Assembly (NCBI RefSeq): GCF_963576675.1
Contig: NC_088912.1
Coordinates: forward strand, 99,415,895-99,479,894
Source: Euphorbia lathyris
Taxonomy: Eukaryota; Streptophyta; Magnoliopsida; Malpighiales; Euphorbiaceae
DNA length: 64,000 nt
Reading direction: 5' to 3'
The position numbers and the translations under genes were made by a program. Under the pieces are notes generated by a model. That model was not told where the DNA came from, did no database searches, and saw only the letters and a list, made by a program, of their open reading frames with translations. This document shows positions 10,383 to 22,369 of this stretch, one piece after another. The first letter of the stretch is position 1; each line of letters opens with the position of its first letter.

Positions 10383-12660
10383 TTGCTTGTCTCGGGAATC
10401 TGGATAATTTGGATTGGGGCCATGACATCATACTTAATCTTTTTTTCAAAACGTGATTGGTCCCTTATTTTGGACTCATTAATTAGTGGTGCTCATCGGT
10501 TATGGAATTTTTCGGCAATAAGGGAAATCAGCATGCCAGTCTCCTCTGGAATAATAGAAGAAACATCCACATTATGCATGTACTTTCCTTTATAGCAATC
10601 CAACAACTTTCTTGTCTAGATGGAAACAGGCTCAAGTCGTCTAGGGCCCGATCTCCCAATGTGTGTAGGTATCTACAATGGGTCACCTTCGGCGAGTGGT
10701 TGCCTCAAGCTCAATGTTGATGTCGCGTTAGTTCATGACATAAATCTCATCGGTTTTTGTTGTGTTTCGTGATTCTAATAGGAAGTTAAAAATGGTGTCT
10801 TTTGGTTCGATGGATGCGCACCCTAGCCAAAGCTCCAAGCTGCATTGAGGCGCTTAGCTGGTTAAAGTGTTTGGGTTTCAAAGACGTGGAAGTGGAATCT
10901 GACTCTCAACTTCTAGTTTGTGTGGTTCATAGCCAAAAGACTTTCGATCCCTGTTATCTTGCATTTTCATATAGTTTTTAATATATTTTAATCATAGTAA
11001 TCATACATTTTAAGATAGTTTTTAATATTTTATAATTGTTTTATGTTTAGTTTTGTGTTTTAAGAAATAATGCTTGTTCCATATGTTTTTAGGTATTATT
11101 TGAGGTAAAAATGCAATTATGGAATCATTATTCAAGTAAATAAAGTTGCACAGTTAGAACTCCTTCCAGTCACGACCTCGTAGCAGTTGAAGAATGAAGA
11201 CTCGTGACTCTTTAAATAAATCCTTATTGTCATAAATTCCTAAAATAACTATCCAAAGAATGTTATGAAAGTTAAAGAGTCTTTTGAATGCTCAAGAAGG
11301 AGTTACACTACTCAATGCTCCCTTTAATTACATGAAAGTTAAAAAGTTGCAAAGAAGAATTCAACTCTCCATATGTTTAAGAAGTTAGAGCAAAGAATTC
11401 AATCCTCCATTAATCTTCTCTTTAATAGCATTAAAGTTGGAGGTTACAATGAATGCATGAAGGCATGTGCAACTATAAATACATACATTGGGAAGCATGA
11501 AACCAGACCTGGAACAATGGAACAGGCCTCACCACACTCTCTTAGCTCTCTCTTTTAGACTTTTTATAGTTTTCTTTTTATTCATTCTCTTTCTACATTT
11601 GTAACTAATTCTAGTTTTATTTCAAAGTTTATTCTCCTTCATATTTTCTTTTCTTTTCTTTAATTATGTTTTCTAGTTTGTTTTCTATTAAATTGCTTGT
11701 TTTCTTTCCATCTACCATGAACTAAATCCTCCATAGCTAGAGCTATGACGGATCTTAATCGAAGTAGATGATTTACTTGCAATCCAATTTCATGTTCATA
11801 ATTTATTAAATAGAGAATTAAACTATGGAGCTTAATTTCCTAGTTAGATACCTGGTCAATATTTAGCTAAATTACAATTAATTATTTTGGTTGACCGACA
11901 CTAAGATAATTAATGGAAATACATAGTTTAGACCTGTGTCTATGCGGTGCGGTTTTTCAGGGTTTAGTTTGACGACTTAACTTTGGGGTTATTTCAAAGA
12001 GCTTAATGCTTTCATTATACTTTTATTCTTGACTAGACCAAAGCTAGGGTAATTAATTGTGAAATAGGATTAATCTTGACTAGACCAAAGCTTGGTTAAT
12101 TACTTTAGGAAATAATCACCGTCTCTAGATTAAAACTTAAGAACTTGGATATGATTGTGATGTGGATTATATACATTAGGTTAGGTGAAGCTTTGCTCTA
12201 GTGATTTACATCATATTTAAATTCATTTTGTTTCCTTCTTTGTTTACTTTGTTTAGTTGTTTTAAATTCATTAAATTCGTATCACAACCAATTCAAGTTT
12301 CGATTGCTTAAATAATAGAAATTCATAAAAATCAATAACTATAAACACAATCCTCGTGGGAACGATACTCTACTTATTCTTTATTACTTGATCACGATGG
12401 GGTGCACTTGCCCTTAGTTTTGCACGATACACATTTCGTCCATCAATTCCCATATGGAGATTGTAAGGCACTAATTTTAAATACTGAGAATTGTTTTCCA
12501 AAGTTCGTTACACAGGCTGCGAACCGTGTTGTCCATACTTCAGTTAGGGCGGGTAGTTCTCAGTCTGATTACGTTGATTGAAGTCCTGTCCCACCACCTT
12601 TCGTTTGTAATGTTTTGGGTTCTCCCGGCTAATATATTTTCCGGTTTTGTAGAAAAAAAC
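10383..12660 (+). mobile_element. LINE 3' remnant (RNase H end), split by a solo LTR
   Basis: Pieces of a plant LINE C-terminal RNase H are visible: GCLKLNVDVALVHD near 10700, IEALSWLKCLGFKDVEVESDSQLLV at about 10840-10920 (acidic residues E and D of the active site). After the LTR insert at 10952-12445, FPKFVTQAANRVVHTSVRAG lies near 12505-12560, followed by VPPPFVCNVLG and an A-run at about 12650. The upstream part is degraded. It is a dead 5'-truncated copy, from a lineage different from the full-length LINE at 2921. Confidence 0.75.
10952..12445. mobile_element. Probable solo LTR (about 1.5 kb) inserted in the LINE remnant
   Basis: The segment begins TGTTATCTTGC and ends CGTCCATCA, interrupting the LINE RNase H frame. 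The flanking five bases are ATCCC and ATTCC, four of five matching. It carries a TATA-like TATAAATA near 11475. A CCTCGTGGGAACGATACTC stretch near 12352 recalls the 3' LTR ends of large plant gypsy elements (from memory). No primer binding site, gag or pol follows, so a solo LTR is the simplest reading. Confidence 0.6.
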
Positions 12661-13075
12661 ATAAATTTCTACTAGAAAAAAATGCAAAATCACATAAATT
12701 TATCTTATATTCTTTCCTAGTTTTATTTAACATAATTATATAAATTTCTTATCAATTTGGATCCGAAATAATCAAGAAAAATAATTTGTTTGATCCAAGA
12801 GATCATATATTATCAAAAGAAAAAGAAGCAAATGATTCTATTTTTTTTTTTCAAAATCTTTGGGTGTAATCTAAAAATAAAGAAAAGCATAAAAGCACAT
12901 GATTTTATCCTTAAAGAAGGAAACAAGGAAAGACATACCAAATCCTTATACGGTGATTTGGTGGGTCCATTTCCCATCTCCCATCTTCGTGGATGGATCT
13001 TCACCTCCAACCCAACATTTCAATTTTTTTTTTTTTTATGTATATTTATTCGAGATATCCTATCAAAATAGGTCG
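12661..13075. other. AT-rich non-coding stretch
   Basis: Homopolymer A and T runs. No recognisable gene or element; open frames here look like chance. Confidence 0.5.
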
Positions 13076-13084
13076 ATAAAGGAA

Positions 13085-13594
13085 GGCTTAATACATCATT
13101 TGGTCTCTGAACTTGTCCAACAAGTTGACTGGCTCTCTAAACTTTCAAAATATCATGATAGCTCTCTCAACTTGTATAAAATGTTCAATTAGCCCCCTGA
13201 ACTTGCGTAAAATGTAATCAATTAATCACTCGGTCGCGAAAAGGTAAGTTAAATGTGGATGATGTATTGCACGAGTCTTAGAAAAAGTAAAACAACTAAA
13301 ATCGGATATATGGTTCTAATATTAGAGACGACAAGTTGTATAGTTGAGCAAGCAATAACTTCTTTTTTAATCTATTTTTGAATTATATAATAACATTCTA
13401 AGATGCGTGGAATACATCTTCCGTATTTAACTTACTTTTTCACGACCGAGTAATCAATTGATTACATTTTACGCAATTTCAGGGGGCTAACTGAATATTT
13501 TATTCAAGTTGAGGGGGCTATCGAGACACTTTGAAAGTTCAGGGGGCTAATCAACCTTTTTGGACAAGTTCAGGGGGAAATGATGTATTAAGCC
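13085..13594. mobile_element. Foldback Mutator-type MITE, family B, copy 1, with 9-bp TSD
   Basis: GGCTTAATACATCATTTGGT at the left is inverted at the right (…ATGATGTATTAAGCC). ATAAAGGAA flanks both sides (13076-13084 and 13595-13603). Arms of about 180 bp contain a repeated 'GCTCTCTGAACTTG'-like unit. It has no coding capacity. Confidence 0.92.
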
Positions 13595-13909
13595 ATAAAG
13601 GAAGTATTAATTTAGGTTACACGTATAAAATAGCATTAATATAGGATTAATATTTAAAAAATAGTATCAATTTAAATTTCGATAACGGAACGTGAAATAT
13701 TCCGGTAAATTCTATCAATTGTATGTATAGAGAAAAATCAGAACTTAACGGAATAATATAAATAATGTGTCACATTTCGTTTTCGAGATCTAAATTGGTA
13801 CTCTTTTTTAAATGTCAAGCTTACATTGGTGTTATTGTGTACGTGAAGCTTATATTGATACTTTTCCAAAAACCTTAGACCTATTGTGGTACTGTATCTC
13901 TATTTATTT

Positions 13910-14872
13910 TGCTTAATACAATTTACTCCTAAACTTATCTAAAAAGCTTGATTGATTCTTTGAATATGTGTTGCACGTGTCTTAGAATGTTATTGCATAA
14001 TTGACAGAATAGATTAAAACATATTAAAAAGAAAGTTTTTATTTGCTCAATTGCAAAACTTGTCTTCTCTAATATTAGAACTGCATACACCAACCTTGGT
14101 CGTTTTACTTTTCCAAGACACGTGCAACATATCTTTCACATATAATTTTTTTTTTTTTTTTGCAACTGATTGTTTAATTGATTATATTTTACACAAGTTA
14201 TCTAGACATTTTATGTAAGTTAAGGGGTTATCGTGTAACGCCCCGGTCCGGAGTGGGTGGCGCCGGGATAGAAGGCCTCAGCAAGGAGCGGCCCTAAGGG
14301 ATGACGATGGGGGCAGGAATGAACTAGATCCCACATCGAAAATGGAGAGGGAGTGATTGAGGCTTCTTAGTAAGATGAGAATCCAATACATACAGACGCG
14401 TTTTAAAGCTGTGAGACCCAAGATGTTGGATTTGAACCAAAGCGGACAATATCTACATGGTATTGGACTGGGATGTTACAATTGGTATCAGAGCCGACTC
14501 CCCACGTATGATGTGTGGTTCGGGGACGAACCAAGTGGAAGCTGGTGGGCCTGTAACGACCCGGTCTGGAGTGGGTGGCACCGGGGTAGAAGGTCTGAGC
14601 AAGGAGCGGCCCTCAGAGATAGCGATGGGGGCAGGAATAAACTGAATCCCACATCAGATATGGAGAGGGGGTGATTGGGGCTTATTAGTAAGATGAGAAT
14701 CCAATACACGCAGACGCGTTTTAAGCCGTGCGGCTCAAGGTGTTAGATTTGGGTCAAAGCGGAGAATATCTACATGGTATTAGACCGAAATATTACATAT
14801 CAGGATATTTGAAAGTTCAAGGATCAATTAAACTTTTTCGACAAATTCAAGGGGTAAATGATGTGCTAAGCC
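13910..14872. mobile_element. Family B MITE, copy 2, split by a TRIM, with 9-bp TSD
   Basis: It is related to copy 1 (TGCTTAATACAATTTACTCC at the left and its inverse ending GTGCTAAGCC at the right). TATTTATTT flanks it at 13901-13909 and 14873-14881. Positions 14234-14797 are a later TRIM insertion; without it the element is about 400 bp. Confidence 0.88.
14234..14797 (+). mobile_element. TRIM element (two 246-247-bp LTRs, tRNA-iMet primer binding site)
   Basis: This is a terminal-repeat retrotransposon in miniature, non-coding and dependent on other elements' proteins. The LTRs lie at 14234-14480 and 14552-14797, both starting TGTAACG and ending TTACA, with an internal region of only 71 bp. 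TGGTATCAGAGC at 14483-14494 is the classic primer binding site complementary to plant initiator Met tRNA. A purine-rich tract precedes the second LTR (AAGTGGAAGCTGGTGGGCC). The flanks TATCG and TATCA match at four of five bases. It sits inside a family B MITE, so it is the younger insertion. The LTRs have diverged at many sites, so the insertion is not recent. Confidence 0.93.
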
Positions 14873-14881
14873 TATTTATTT

Positions 14882-16085
14882 CTTTTTCTTTTTTCTTAAT
14901 AAATCACTTGGCCTGAACTTATGCAAAAAAAAATATAAAAAAGCTATAAATATATAAAATTAATTCGTTTAAAGATTTAGAATCGCGAATCAAGTCTTTA
15001 TTGATTAAGTTTTACAGATTTAAACAAATTGAAATGTATATAATATTAAACAAATTTAAAAAAATTAATGGATCACTATCAATATGTTATTTTAAGCAAG
15101 TTGATAAAGCTAAAGAAACACTCCGTCCGGAATCTCTTAATGTTTTATTTTTATTTTTCTTTTTTATATTAGCCTATTTATTTCTCAACTTGCCATATAT
15201 ATATACAACAAAATATTTTGAAAGCTTTATTTTAATTACCTCTCAGTCATGCATATTTTCTGAATTAAAGATTTTCATAATCTATAAGATTAAGTGTTTA
15301 TAAGACCAACTGTAGCCAACTTTTCTTCTTAGCCCTTTTGACTTTGCAATTCACAATTATTCTATAAAAAGTAATACTTTATTTGATTCATAGAATTGAA
15401 ACTTTCATTAAGTCCTTAATTAAATATTAATTATAAATGATTAGATTTATAAATATTCAATGAATGACTTAATATTTAAGTAAAAAACTTGTTTCAAAAA
15501 AAATGTAAGTAAAAAAAATTAAGGGGATCAAATGTGTGAATAACATATATATGTATATTATAGTCAGTACCATTCACCTGGACCATGAATAACCAAATGA
15601 CTTTGGTCATTTATCGTTATATCTTAGGATGTTTTGAATTTCCTATCATTTGGTCATTAAGAGTCCAGACGAACGTTATTGATATGATATCAGTGTGGGA
15701 AATAAAATGTTTATTGAATATATTGAAAATCCTAGATAGGTTTAGAGAAAACCTAAATGAAGACTAGTCCAAGTGAAACTTTAGTGATGAGCTATGAAGC
15801 ATGGATACGTGAACAACCCTACGTATCACGCATCTGATACGAAAACGCCCGGAAACTGCTAGGAATCATATAAAAAACAGAGTGAAACAGAGCATTTGCA
15901 TTCAATGCAGATAACCAAAGAACAGGAAAATCAATGCAATGAAACTCCTAATTAATACAAAAAATGACTCTCAAACATAAAAATATATTTTTAATATTTA
16001 TAAATGTGCCCCAATATTTTTAATATTTACACATTTCCCCCATGTTTTCGTGTCTTGTATTTTATAGAAATGATGTTTTTTGTAT
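14882..16085. other. AT-rich region without recognised gene
   Basis: Long A/T-biased sequence. Only chance open frames (for example 15001-15303) with low-complexity translations. Near 15830-16125 there are GATACG/CGGATACC-type repeats, possibly part of the retroelement LTR that follows. Confidence 0.45.
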
Positions 16086-16234
16086 CTATGTCTGTGTCGG
16101 ATACCTATCTATATCCGTGTTCGGGCAACATTGGTGATGAGTAATCGCATGTGATAATAATAGTATATAGGAAATAAGACAAGGAAGAAAGAGTTGGTGT
16201 GAGAGAGGGAGTCTATTTGACAAAGAATAATTGT

Positions 16235-17795
16235 ATATGTTAACAGTCCTTCGTAAACTGATGTCGAGATTGCATGTGAAGACGCTGACGAAGCGTAGAA
16301 AAGCAAGAGCTCGATAATGGCTTGGTGAGGATATCAGTAACTCGGTCGTTAGTGGGGATGAAGTGAACTGGGAGAAAACCATTGGTGACTTGTTCTTGCA
16401 TAAAATGATAGTCCAATTCAACATGTTTTGTACGCACATGAAAGACTGGGTTAACCGTGAGATATATGGCACCAACATTGTCACACCATAGTTGAATCGG
16501 ACGTGGTATGAGAAATTGTAGTTCTTGCAGTTGAGATTGAATCCAGAGTAGTTCCAATATAGCATTGGCAACTGCTTTGTATTCACTCTTAGTGAGCAAT
16601 AATTTGTCGTTTCCTAGTGTTCCAAGATATATGACTGTTATCTAGGTAGATGTAGAAAGCACTCATGGAGTGGCGATCATCCAGACATCTGCCCCAGTCA
16701 CTATTCGAATAACAATGAATTGTACGAATAGAGTTGGTGGAAAACATTATACATTGATCCTGAGTTCCATGAATGTAGTGAAGAACACGTTTGGCAGCCT
16801 TCCAGTATTCATTTGTAGGATAATGCAGAAATTGACAGAGTTTTGAACGGCGAAGGAAATATCAGGTCTTGTTAAAATAAGGTATTGAAGAGCTCCAACG
16901 ATGCTCATGTAATCCTTGCTCGAAGCTAGATGAGCGTTGTGTTGCTTTGATAGAGTTGGAGTCTAAGCCATTGGGGTGGAATAGGGTTTACAGTCACTCA
17001 TTTTGACTCTCTCAAGAATGTCACCAACATACTTTGTCTGAGATAAATGAATGACCTGAGCAGTGTAAAGAATCTCAAGTCCCAAAAAGTAACATGCACG
17101 ACCAAGGTTACGAATAGGAAAATCTCATTCAATTACTTGGATGGTTTGGTGAATGAGATTGGGATTAGTTCATGTGATTAAAATTCCATTGATGTAGCAA
17201 AGGATAAAGATTTTGTCTATAGGAGTGTGACGAATGAATAGAGAGTTGTTAACACATGACGCTAGAAAACCTAACCGTCGAAGAAAATCCTTGAGCTGCA
17301 TAAACCGTTCCCGAGGGGCCTGCTTGAGACTATAGAGTTATTTTTGTAAGAGGCACACATAATTGGGATTATCGTCGTCTCGAAATCCCTGAGGTTGCTT
17401 CATATAAATTGTTTTAGTGAGGTTCCTGTGTAGGAAGGCACTTGAAACATCTAATTGGTTGATATGCCATCGGTGAGTAGCAACAAGGGCGAAGATGATG
17501 CGAATAGTTATAGCCTTGACTACGGGGCTAAATGTTTCCTTGTAATCAAGATCAGACTGTTGAGTGAAGCCACGTGCAATAAGTCGAGCCTTGTGACACT
17601 CAATGGTTCCATCATCTTTGGTTTTAGTGCAAAACAGCCAACGACAAGTGATAACATTGCGATTTGGGATAAGGTACCAGGGTCTAATTGTTGTTTTCTA
17701 GTAAGGCTTTCAGTTTAGTGGTTGTGGCGTCCCTCCATTCTTTGATTTTATTGGTTTGTGTGAAGCAAGATGGTTCCGTGTGAGACACTTTTTTA
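16235..17795 (-). pseudogene. Ty1/copia pol fragment (reverse transcriptase-RNase H), decayed
   Basis: Read on the minus strand from 17795, the fragment gives EPSCFTQTNKIKEWRDA, RTKTKDDGTIECHKARLIARGFTQQ and WHINQLDVSSAFLH (RT). It then gives YSLKQAPRERFMQL and a decayed catalytic stretch CYINGILI where YVDD is expected. Further on are SEYKAVANAILELLWIQSQL, LWCDNVGAIYL and KHVELDYHFMQEQV (RNase H), ending near 16240. These are the standard copia RT and RNase H landmarks in order. Multiple stops and frame changes interrupt it, and gag, protease and integrase are absent. Possible LTR sequence begins TGTTAACATATAC at about 16238 and runs to lower coordinates. Its upstream end abuts a gypsy protease at about 17795-17800. 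Confidence 0.85.
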
Positions 17796-19944
17796 GAAGT
17801 TAATAGAGTCATGATATTTAGAGTCTTGTAGGCTTTCTTGGAGATGATATTCATGGAGCTACATGTATCAATGAATACTCTACAGTGAAGCTCTAGTTGA
17901 TCATGTTGATTACCAAGGCATCCTCATGAGCTTGATTTGGGGGTGTTCTTAAAATCGATAACAAAAACTTAGATTTTTTATTCCTGGAGCAGTAATCTGT
18001 CATCATAAGCCTTTTCCTCTTAGTTGTATGATCTCTTAATTCGTTATCTATCATCATAAGTTATTGTCTTGTGGTCCTCTAGTGATCACATTGATGACTC
18101 CTCGAAGAAAATTATCCTTAGCTAGTGACTTCTTTTCGCTCAATAGTATGCGCTTTTGACGATTCCTACACAAAGCGGTCCAGTATTCCCCTTTCCACCA
18201 TTTTATCCAGCTCAATTTCAGCTATTTGCAATCTTTGGTATCGTCACCGTCACTTTTCTGATAGTCACAATAGGCCCCATTATTGTGATATCCTGATTTC
18301 TTTAGTTTTAAATGGTTGTCAATATGTTTCTTGTTCCTTTCTACCCAATATAGTACCATTTTCCTAGGGGCATTGAGAGGCGTGAAATTCCTTTCTAGTT
18401 TTTCATTCTGACTCTTATGGACTATGTCTCTATCTCCCTATGATGCTTCTTTGAGCCATTATCTAGAGTTAAACGGTCTTTTGTTGTGGTGCTTTTTAGC
18501 AAGGGGTTGAGTCTGTGGCCGTCTCATTTAACAAAATCTCTAGCCCATTGCATTAAACCTAAGAATGTTTTAAGTTGTCATGTGGTTAAGCCTTGGGACA
18601 TAGCTAAACTCCAACAATTTTTCATCATGGCATACACAACAATGTCCAAGTTGAGATTACGGATCTAGATTGTTACGTTCTAAAACATCTCCATCCATTC
18701 TCGAAGAGTTTCTCCTGACTCTTTGACCATGTAGTTGAGATTTGGATAGTTTTACTTTTGGGGATGAATGTGATAAAGTGTTGAGAAAATTCATTTTCCA
18801 TCTGATTGAAGGTTTTACTAGATCTATCATGCAATTGCTCACACTAGTAGGATGCTACCTCTTTCAGGGTGGTTGGGAAGAGTTGACACATAATGGAATC
18901 GGCGGTACTTTACAGTGCCCTTATGAAGTTCTTAGCATGGGTTGTTCGATCTCTAATCCCATTATATTTCTTTAGGGAGGAGTATTTGAACCCTGGAGGC
19001 ATCATCTCCCGCAAGATGCGTGCATAGTACGGGAAACTGGTATATGTGACCTCTAGTATTCGAGCGTCCATATTTGCTCCCTCGAGAGCATTTCTTAGCT
19101 CCCTTCATATAAGCTCTGTCATCGATTTTTTTTTGCAGGCCTATAAATGTGTTCATTATTGAACGATATGTCATCATCCGTTGTCCATAGAATTTTATAG
19201 GGTTTAGGGTTTTCTTCCCCGTAAATTCCTTTCGCGAGATCTAAATTCGATGAAGTTTTTTAACGCATTACTTTTGTTTTTTGGAGATTATCATTCCTCC
19301 GGATATCCTCAGATTCTGTGCTTGCATGCTGAGGATTTTGACGTGTTCAGACATTTGTGCGATTTATGATGGTCTGGAGAAAACTCATGCTCTTCGCCTT
19401 GCCTCCTTCGGTATGATGGAGAATTTGATTTGGCGTATCTGTATACGGCATGCATGGAGAGGAGTGATCTCTTCCTCATAGGAATCTTTCCAACTGCTCT
19501 TAGAATATGAGGAAGAGAGTGACCATGAATGATTCTCTAGCCCCTCTGAGGAGTTCGTTGTCTTCATACAGCCCTCCTCCGTATGTTATATCTCTAATAT
19601 TCTAGTGATGCATTCCTCCTTTGTAGACAACTATATACTTTTTTTCTTAATTAATAGCTTCTTCGGCAACATCCAAATTTTCATACATCTCAATCGTTGC
19701 TATCGTGTTTTCGTTAGTGGCCTATTGCACTGTGCTAATTTTGTAAATAAGTTATTTGGTGATACAGTCTATGAATGCCCGGATGGCATGCTCGAGGGGA
19801 TCCCAAGCATTCTTCGATGTGTTTATCGCAGTCGGGGGTGGTTTGGAGGGGACCCAGTGGATTTCCACTAGCATTGACTGGTGTTTTGGGACCCTATGTG
19901 CATTGTTTGAATAATGAGTCTATGATATTTTCTTGATGATTCAT
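17796..19944 (-). pseudogene. Gypsy gag-protease pseudogene, minus strand
   Basis: The order on the minus strand is: MNHQENIIDSLFKQCT then stop (from 19944), PPGFKYSSLKKYNGIRDRT near 19000, QLFPTTLKEVASY and NQMENEFSQHFI near 18800, SGETLREWMEMF near 18710. These are the landmarks of plant retrotransposon gag. A degenerate knuckle CDYQKSDGDDTKDC follows near 18260 (His replaced by Gln and Asp), then RGVINVI near 18095 and a protease DTCSSMNIISKKAYKTL near 17860 (DTGSS changed to DTCSS). Numerous stops and frame changes are present. The assignment is secure, and the protein is certainly dead. Confidence 0.8.
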
Positions 19945-19964
19945 GGTCGTTTTTTTGGTTCAAT

Positions 19965-19981
19965 GCACGATCACCGCACCA
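19965..19981 (-). promoter_or_regulatory. Primer binding site (tRNA-Phe-like) of the minus-strand gypsy element
   Basis: TGGTGCGGTGATCGTGC on the minus strand matches the complement of the plant tRNA-Phe 3' end with one mismatch, three bases after the probable LTR end TATCA. Confidence 0.6.
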
Positions 19982-20512
19982 ATTTGATACGATTGAATCT
20001 CTAAGAGTGTGCTCCTGCGTCTAAGATGATTTTGTCGATGCTTGAAGTAAGAAAGAAAAATGATCAAGGCGAGGCCATTGACCAACGACCCAACTATGAT
20101 GCCTAAGTTAGGAGAGTCTAGGATTAGAACACTTAAGGAATTGAGAGTAAATTGTAATAGATGTTTATATGTATATTGATTATGAAGTCGAATTTTATTT
20201 ATATGGAGCCTAGGGGTAAAACCGCCAGTCGGTGCTCGAAACTTTTCTTTGATTTCTCAGAGAAAATGTGTTAACTTCTTAGTGGTAGGCGTATTTTAAG
20301 CAGTTAGTAATACACCTAAATTGAGATTTTTTATCCTAGACATGATTGGAGGGTCCGGATCCGAAGAAAATTCAAAGAATATCCTATTGGCTCATGTGTT
20401 TTGGGGAATATTTATTCCTGTTTAGATTGATCTCACAGTCTCTCTTACTTTGAACGTTATTGCGTGTTCAAAATGAGAATATGTGAATTCGTATATTTGT
20501 TGGAGGATATCA

Positions 20513-21519
20513 ATATCTATAGTCTAGAGAAAAAAATGAAAAAGTTAATCATTTTTCATAAAAAAAAAACACCGAAGTTAATACCTAATTAATCTCCTAA
20601 ATGTCACGTGGTTTCATATTGTTTGCAGATCAGTACTTGTGGTTGGAAAAATTTTCATTTTTCCAAATTTATCCGATAACGACCTCAAAATGAAAAATTT
20701 CAAGAATTAAAGTTGTTTAATATTGTATTTACTATAGAACCATAAAATCATCATTTTTAGAGTTTTGTCTTTCTAAACATTAATTTTCTCTCTCATAAAA
20801 AAACAATACTTAAATGATCTCAAACCTAAAATATTGAAGAATTAAAGTTGGTTAAAATATCATCTGATTCTTAAAAAATTTCATTTTGAAGTCATTATCA
20901 ACCAAATTTAAAAAATTGATAATTTTACCAACCATAGATACCGATCTAAAAAATGAAACCACCATAATTTTATTTAAAATTAAACCAAAAATTATTATTG
21001 TCAAAATGAAACGTGAGAAATGTGTGTGAGGAAATTAATATGATTCACATGCATTATTAACTTGGAATGATATTTACGGCATGCATGCCCACTAAAGAGA
21101 AAAACAACTCTTTTCAATGGGAAGTTTTGTCTTTGTTTATACCTTTCATTAATTCCTCAAATTGATGCTGTTTTCCTCAATTGAAGGTGGATTAAAGAAA
21201 CTTTAGTTACATAATAGCTGATTTTCCTATTTTGTTTGTCTTTTCACTTTAAAATAAAGAGTTTTAGGTGGGTGGTTAGTCATCTTATATTTGCCTTTTA
21301 CACCTGAAAAGCAGACTTTTACAGAAGTAGAGAATCTCTGCTTTTTGGAAAAACAACTTTTTCCAACAGCAAACGGCAAATCGTAACAGTAACAGCAAAC
21401 CGTAGATAAAACAAACAGACCATTAATTTACTCAAACAGTTTCTAACCTTATGATCAAAACTTTAATTATAGTGGGTTAACTTAATCTCGGCTCTAAATG
21501 CACGTGACGTTGGCTAAGC
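20513..21519. other. AT-rich region with a degraded family C repeat
   Basis: No gene. Positions about 20605-20990 resemble a repeat seen again near 27390, 30489, 34060 and 36585, with 'ACCTCAAAATGAAAAATTTC' and 'AAGAATTAAAGTTG' landmarks in both orientations. Confidence 0.55.
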
Positions 21520-22260
21520 CCTTATCAGCGGCGGAGTCGAGATTTGAGATTAGAGGGCTAATTTTGGTTTTGCAATGGGGGTGGTGAGAGACGGACGTCG
21601 ACTCCAACGACGAGGTGAGCGGAGGAAGGAGGGGGATTGGAATTTTTTGAAAGGGTTCAAACTTCAGAAGAGAGTGAGAAAGTCGAAAAGAATAAGAGAG
21701 CTAATTTCAGCGGAGGCAACACCTTACTCAGGGTTTCCCTGAAGGTAGGGGCTCTAGCCCTCTAAGCATTGGGCTTCCTCCACCTGTGCAGGCTGTCTTG
21801 AAATATAATTCCCAAATATTTTACAAATAATTTAACTATATACATTAAAAAAAATCAATTATACTAAAAGTTTCAATTGATAGTTACGATATAAAAATAG
21901 CTTTTATTATTGTCTTGTAGTGAGGCCGGGAGATTGGCGGACTTGGACTCCGACGACACGGTGAATAGAAAAAGGAGGAGGATTGAAAAAAAGAAAGAGA
22001 AAGGATTTAAATTTGAGAAGAGAGTGAGAAGGTCAAAGAAAAAAAGGGAGGCTAGTTTCGGCAAAGACAATACTTAGGGTTTTCCTGAAGCATGGAGGGC
22101 TCCGACTCCTCAAACATTGGGCTACCTCCGCCACTGCAGGTAGTCTTGAAATATAATTCTTAAATTTTACAGACAATTTAACTATATATATCAATGAACT
22201 AATTGCACTAGAATTATAAAATATAGTTCTGATATAAAAATAGTTTTTTTATTATACGAC
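21520..22260. repeat. Two tandem copies of a roughly 347-bp unit
   Basis: Matching landmarks recur at a spacing of 346-348 bases: ACTCCAACGACGAGGTGA / ACTCCGACGACACGGTGA at 21601 and 21947, and GTCTTGAAATATAATTC at 21795 and 22143. Each unit contains a GGAGGAGGATTGGAA-type purine stretch and an AGGGTTTTCCTGAAG stretch. The copies are perhaps 75-80% alike by eye. There is no coding evidence. Confidence 0.75.
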
Positions 22261-22369
22261 GGGATATTATACATAAGGCTGTCAATTAGTTGGGGATTTC
22301 CTATCCCCGTTGGAGACCCGGCCCGTTGGGGACGGAGAATCCCCGTTTGTGATCCCCATGGGGTGGGAA

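Larger units (their letters stand above)
17796..20512 (-). mobile_element. Ty3/gypsy (Tat-lineage) fragment, minus strand: 5' LTR, primer binding site, gag, protease
   Basis: The minus strand carries a probable LTR from 20512 (TGATATCC) to 19985 (CGTATCA) and a primer binding site at 19981-19965 (TGGTGCGGTGATCGTGC). A gag start lies near 19944, followed by a degraded gag and a protease. Everything after the protease is replaced by copia RT sequence. The LTR boundaries rest on the short TGATA/TATCA ends and on the distance to the primer site, so they are provisional. A TATA-like CATATAAATAAA lies near 20195 on the minus strand. Confidence 0.75.

Noticed and set aside
14357..14709. Open frames of 62-105 codons on both strands
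   Set aside because: They lie across the TRIM's LTRs and primer site, which is non-coding.
15001..15303. A 100-codon frame rich in Phe/Leu/Ile, like a membrane protein
   Set aside because: Extreme A/T composition alone produces it; no start context, domain or homologous pattern.
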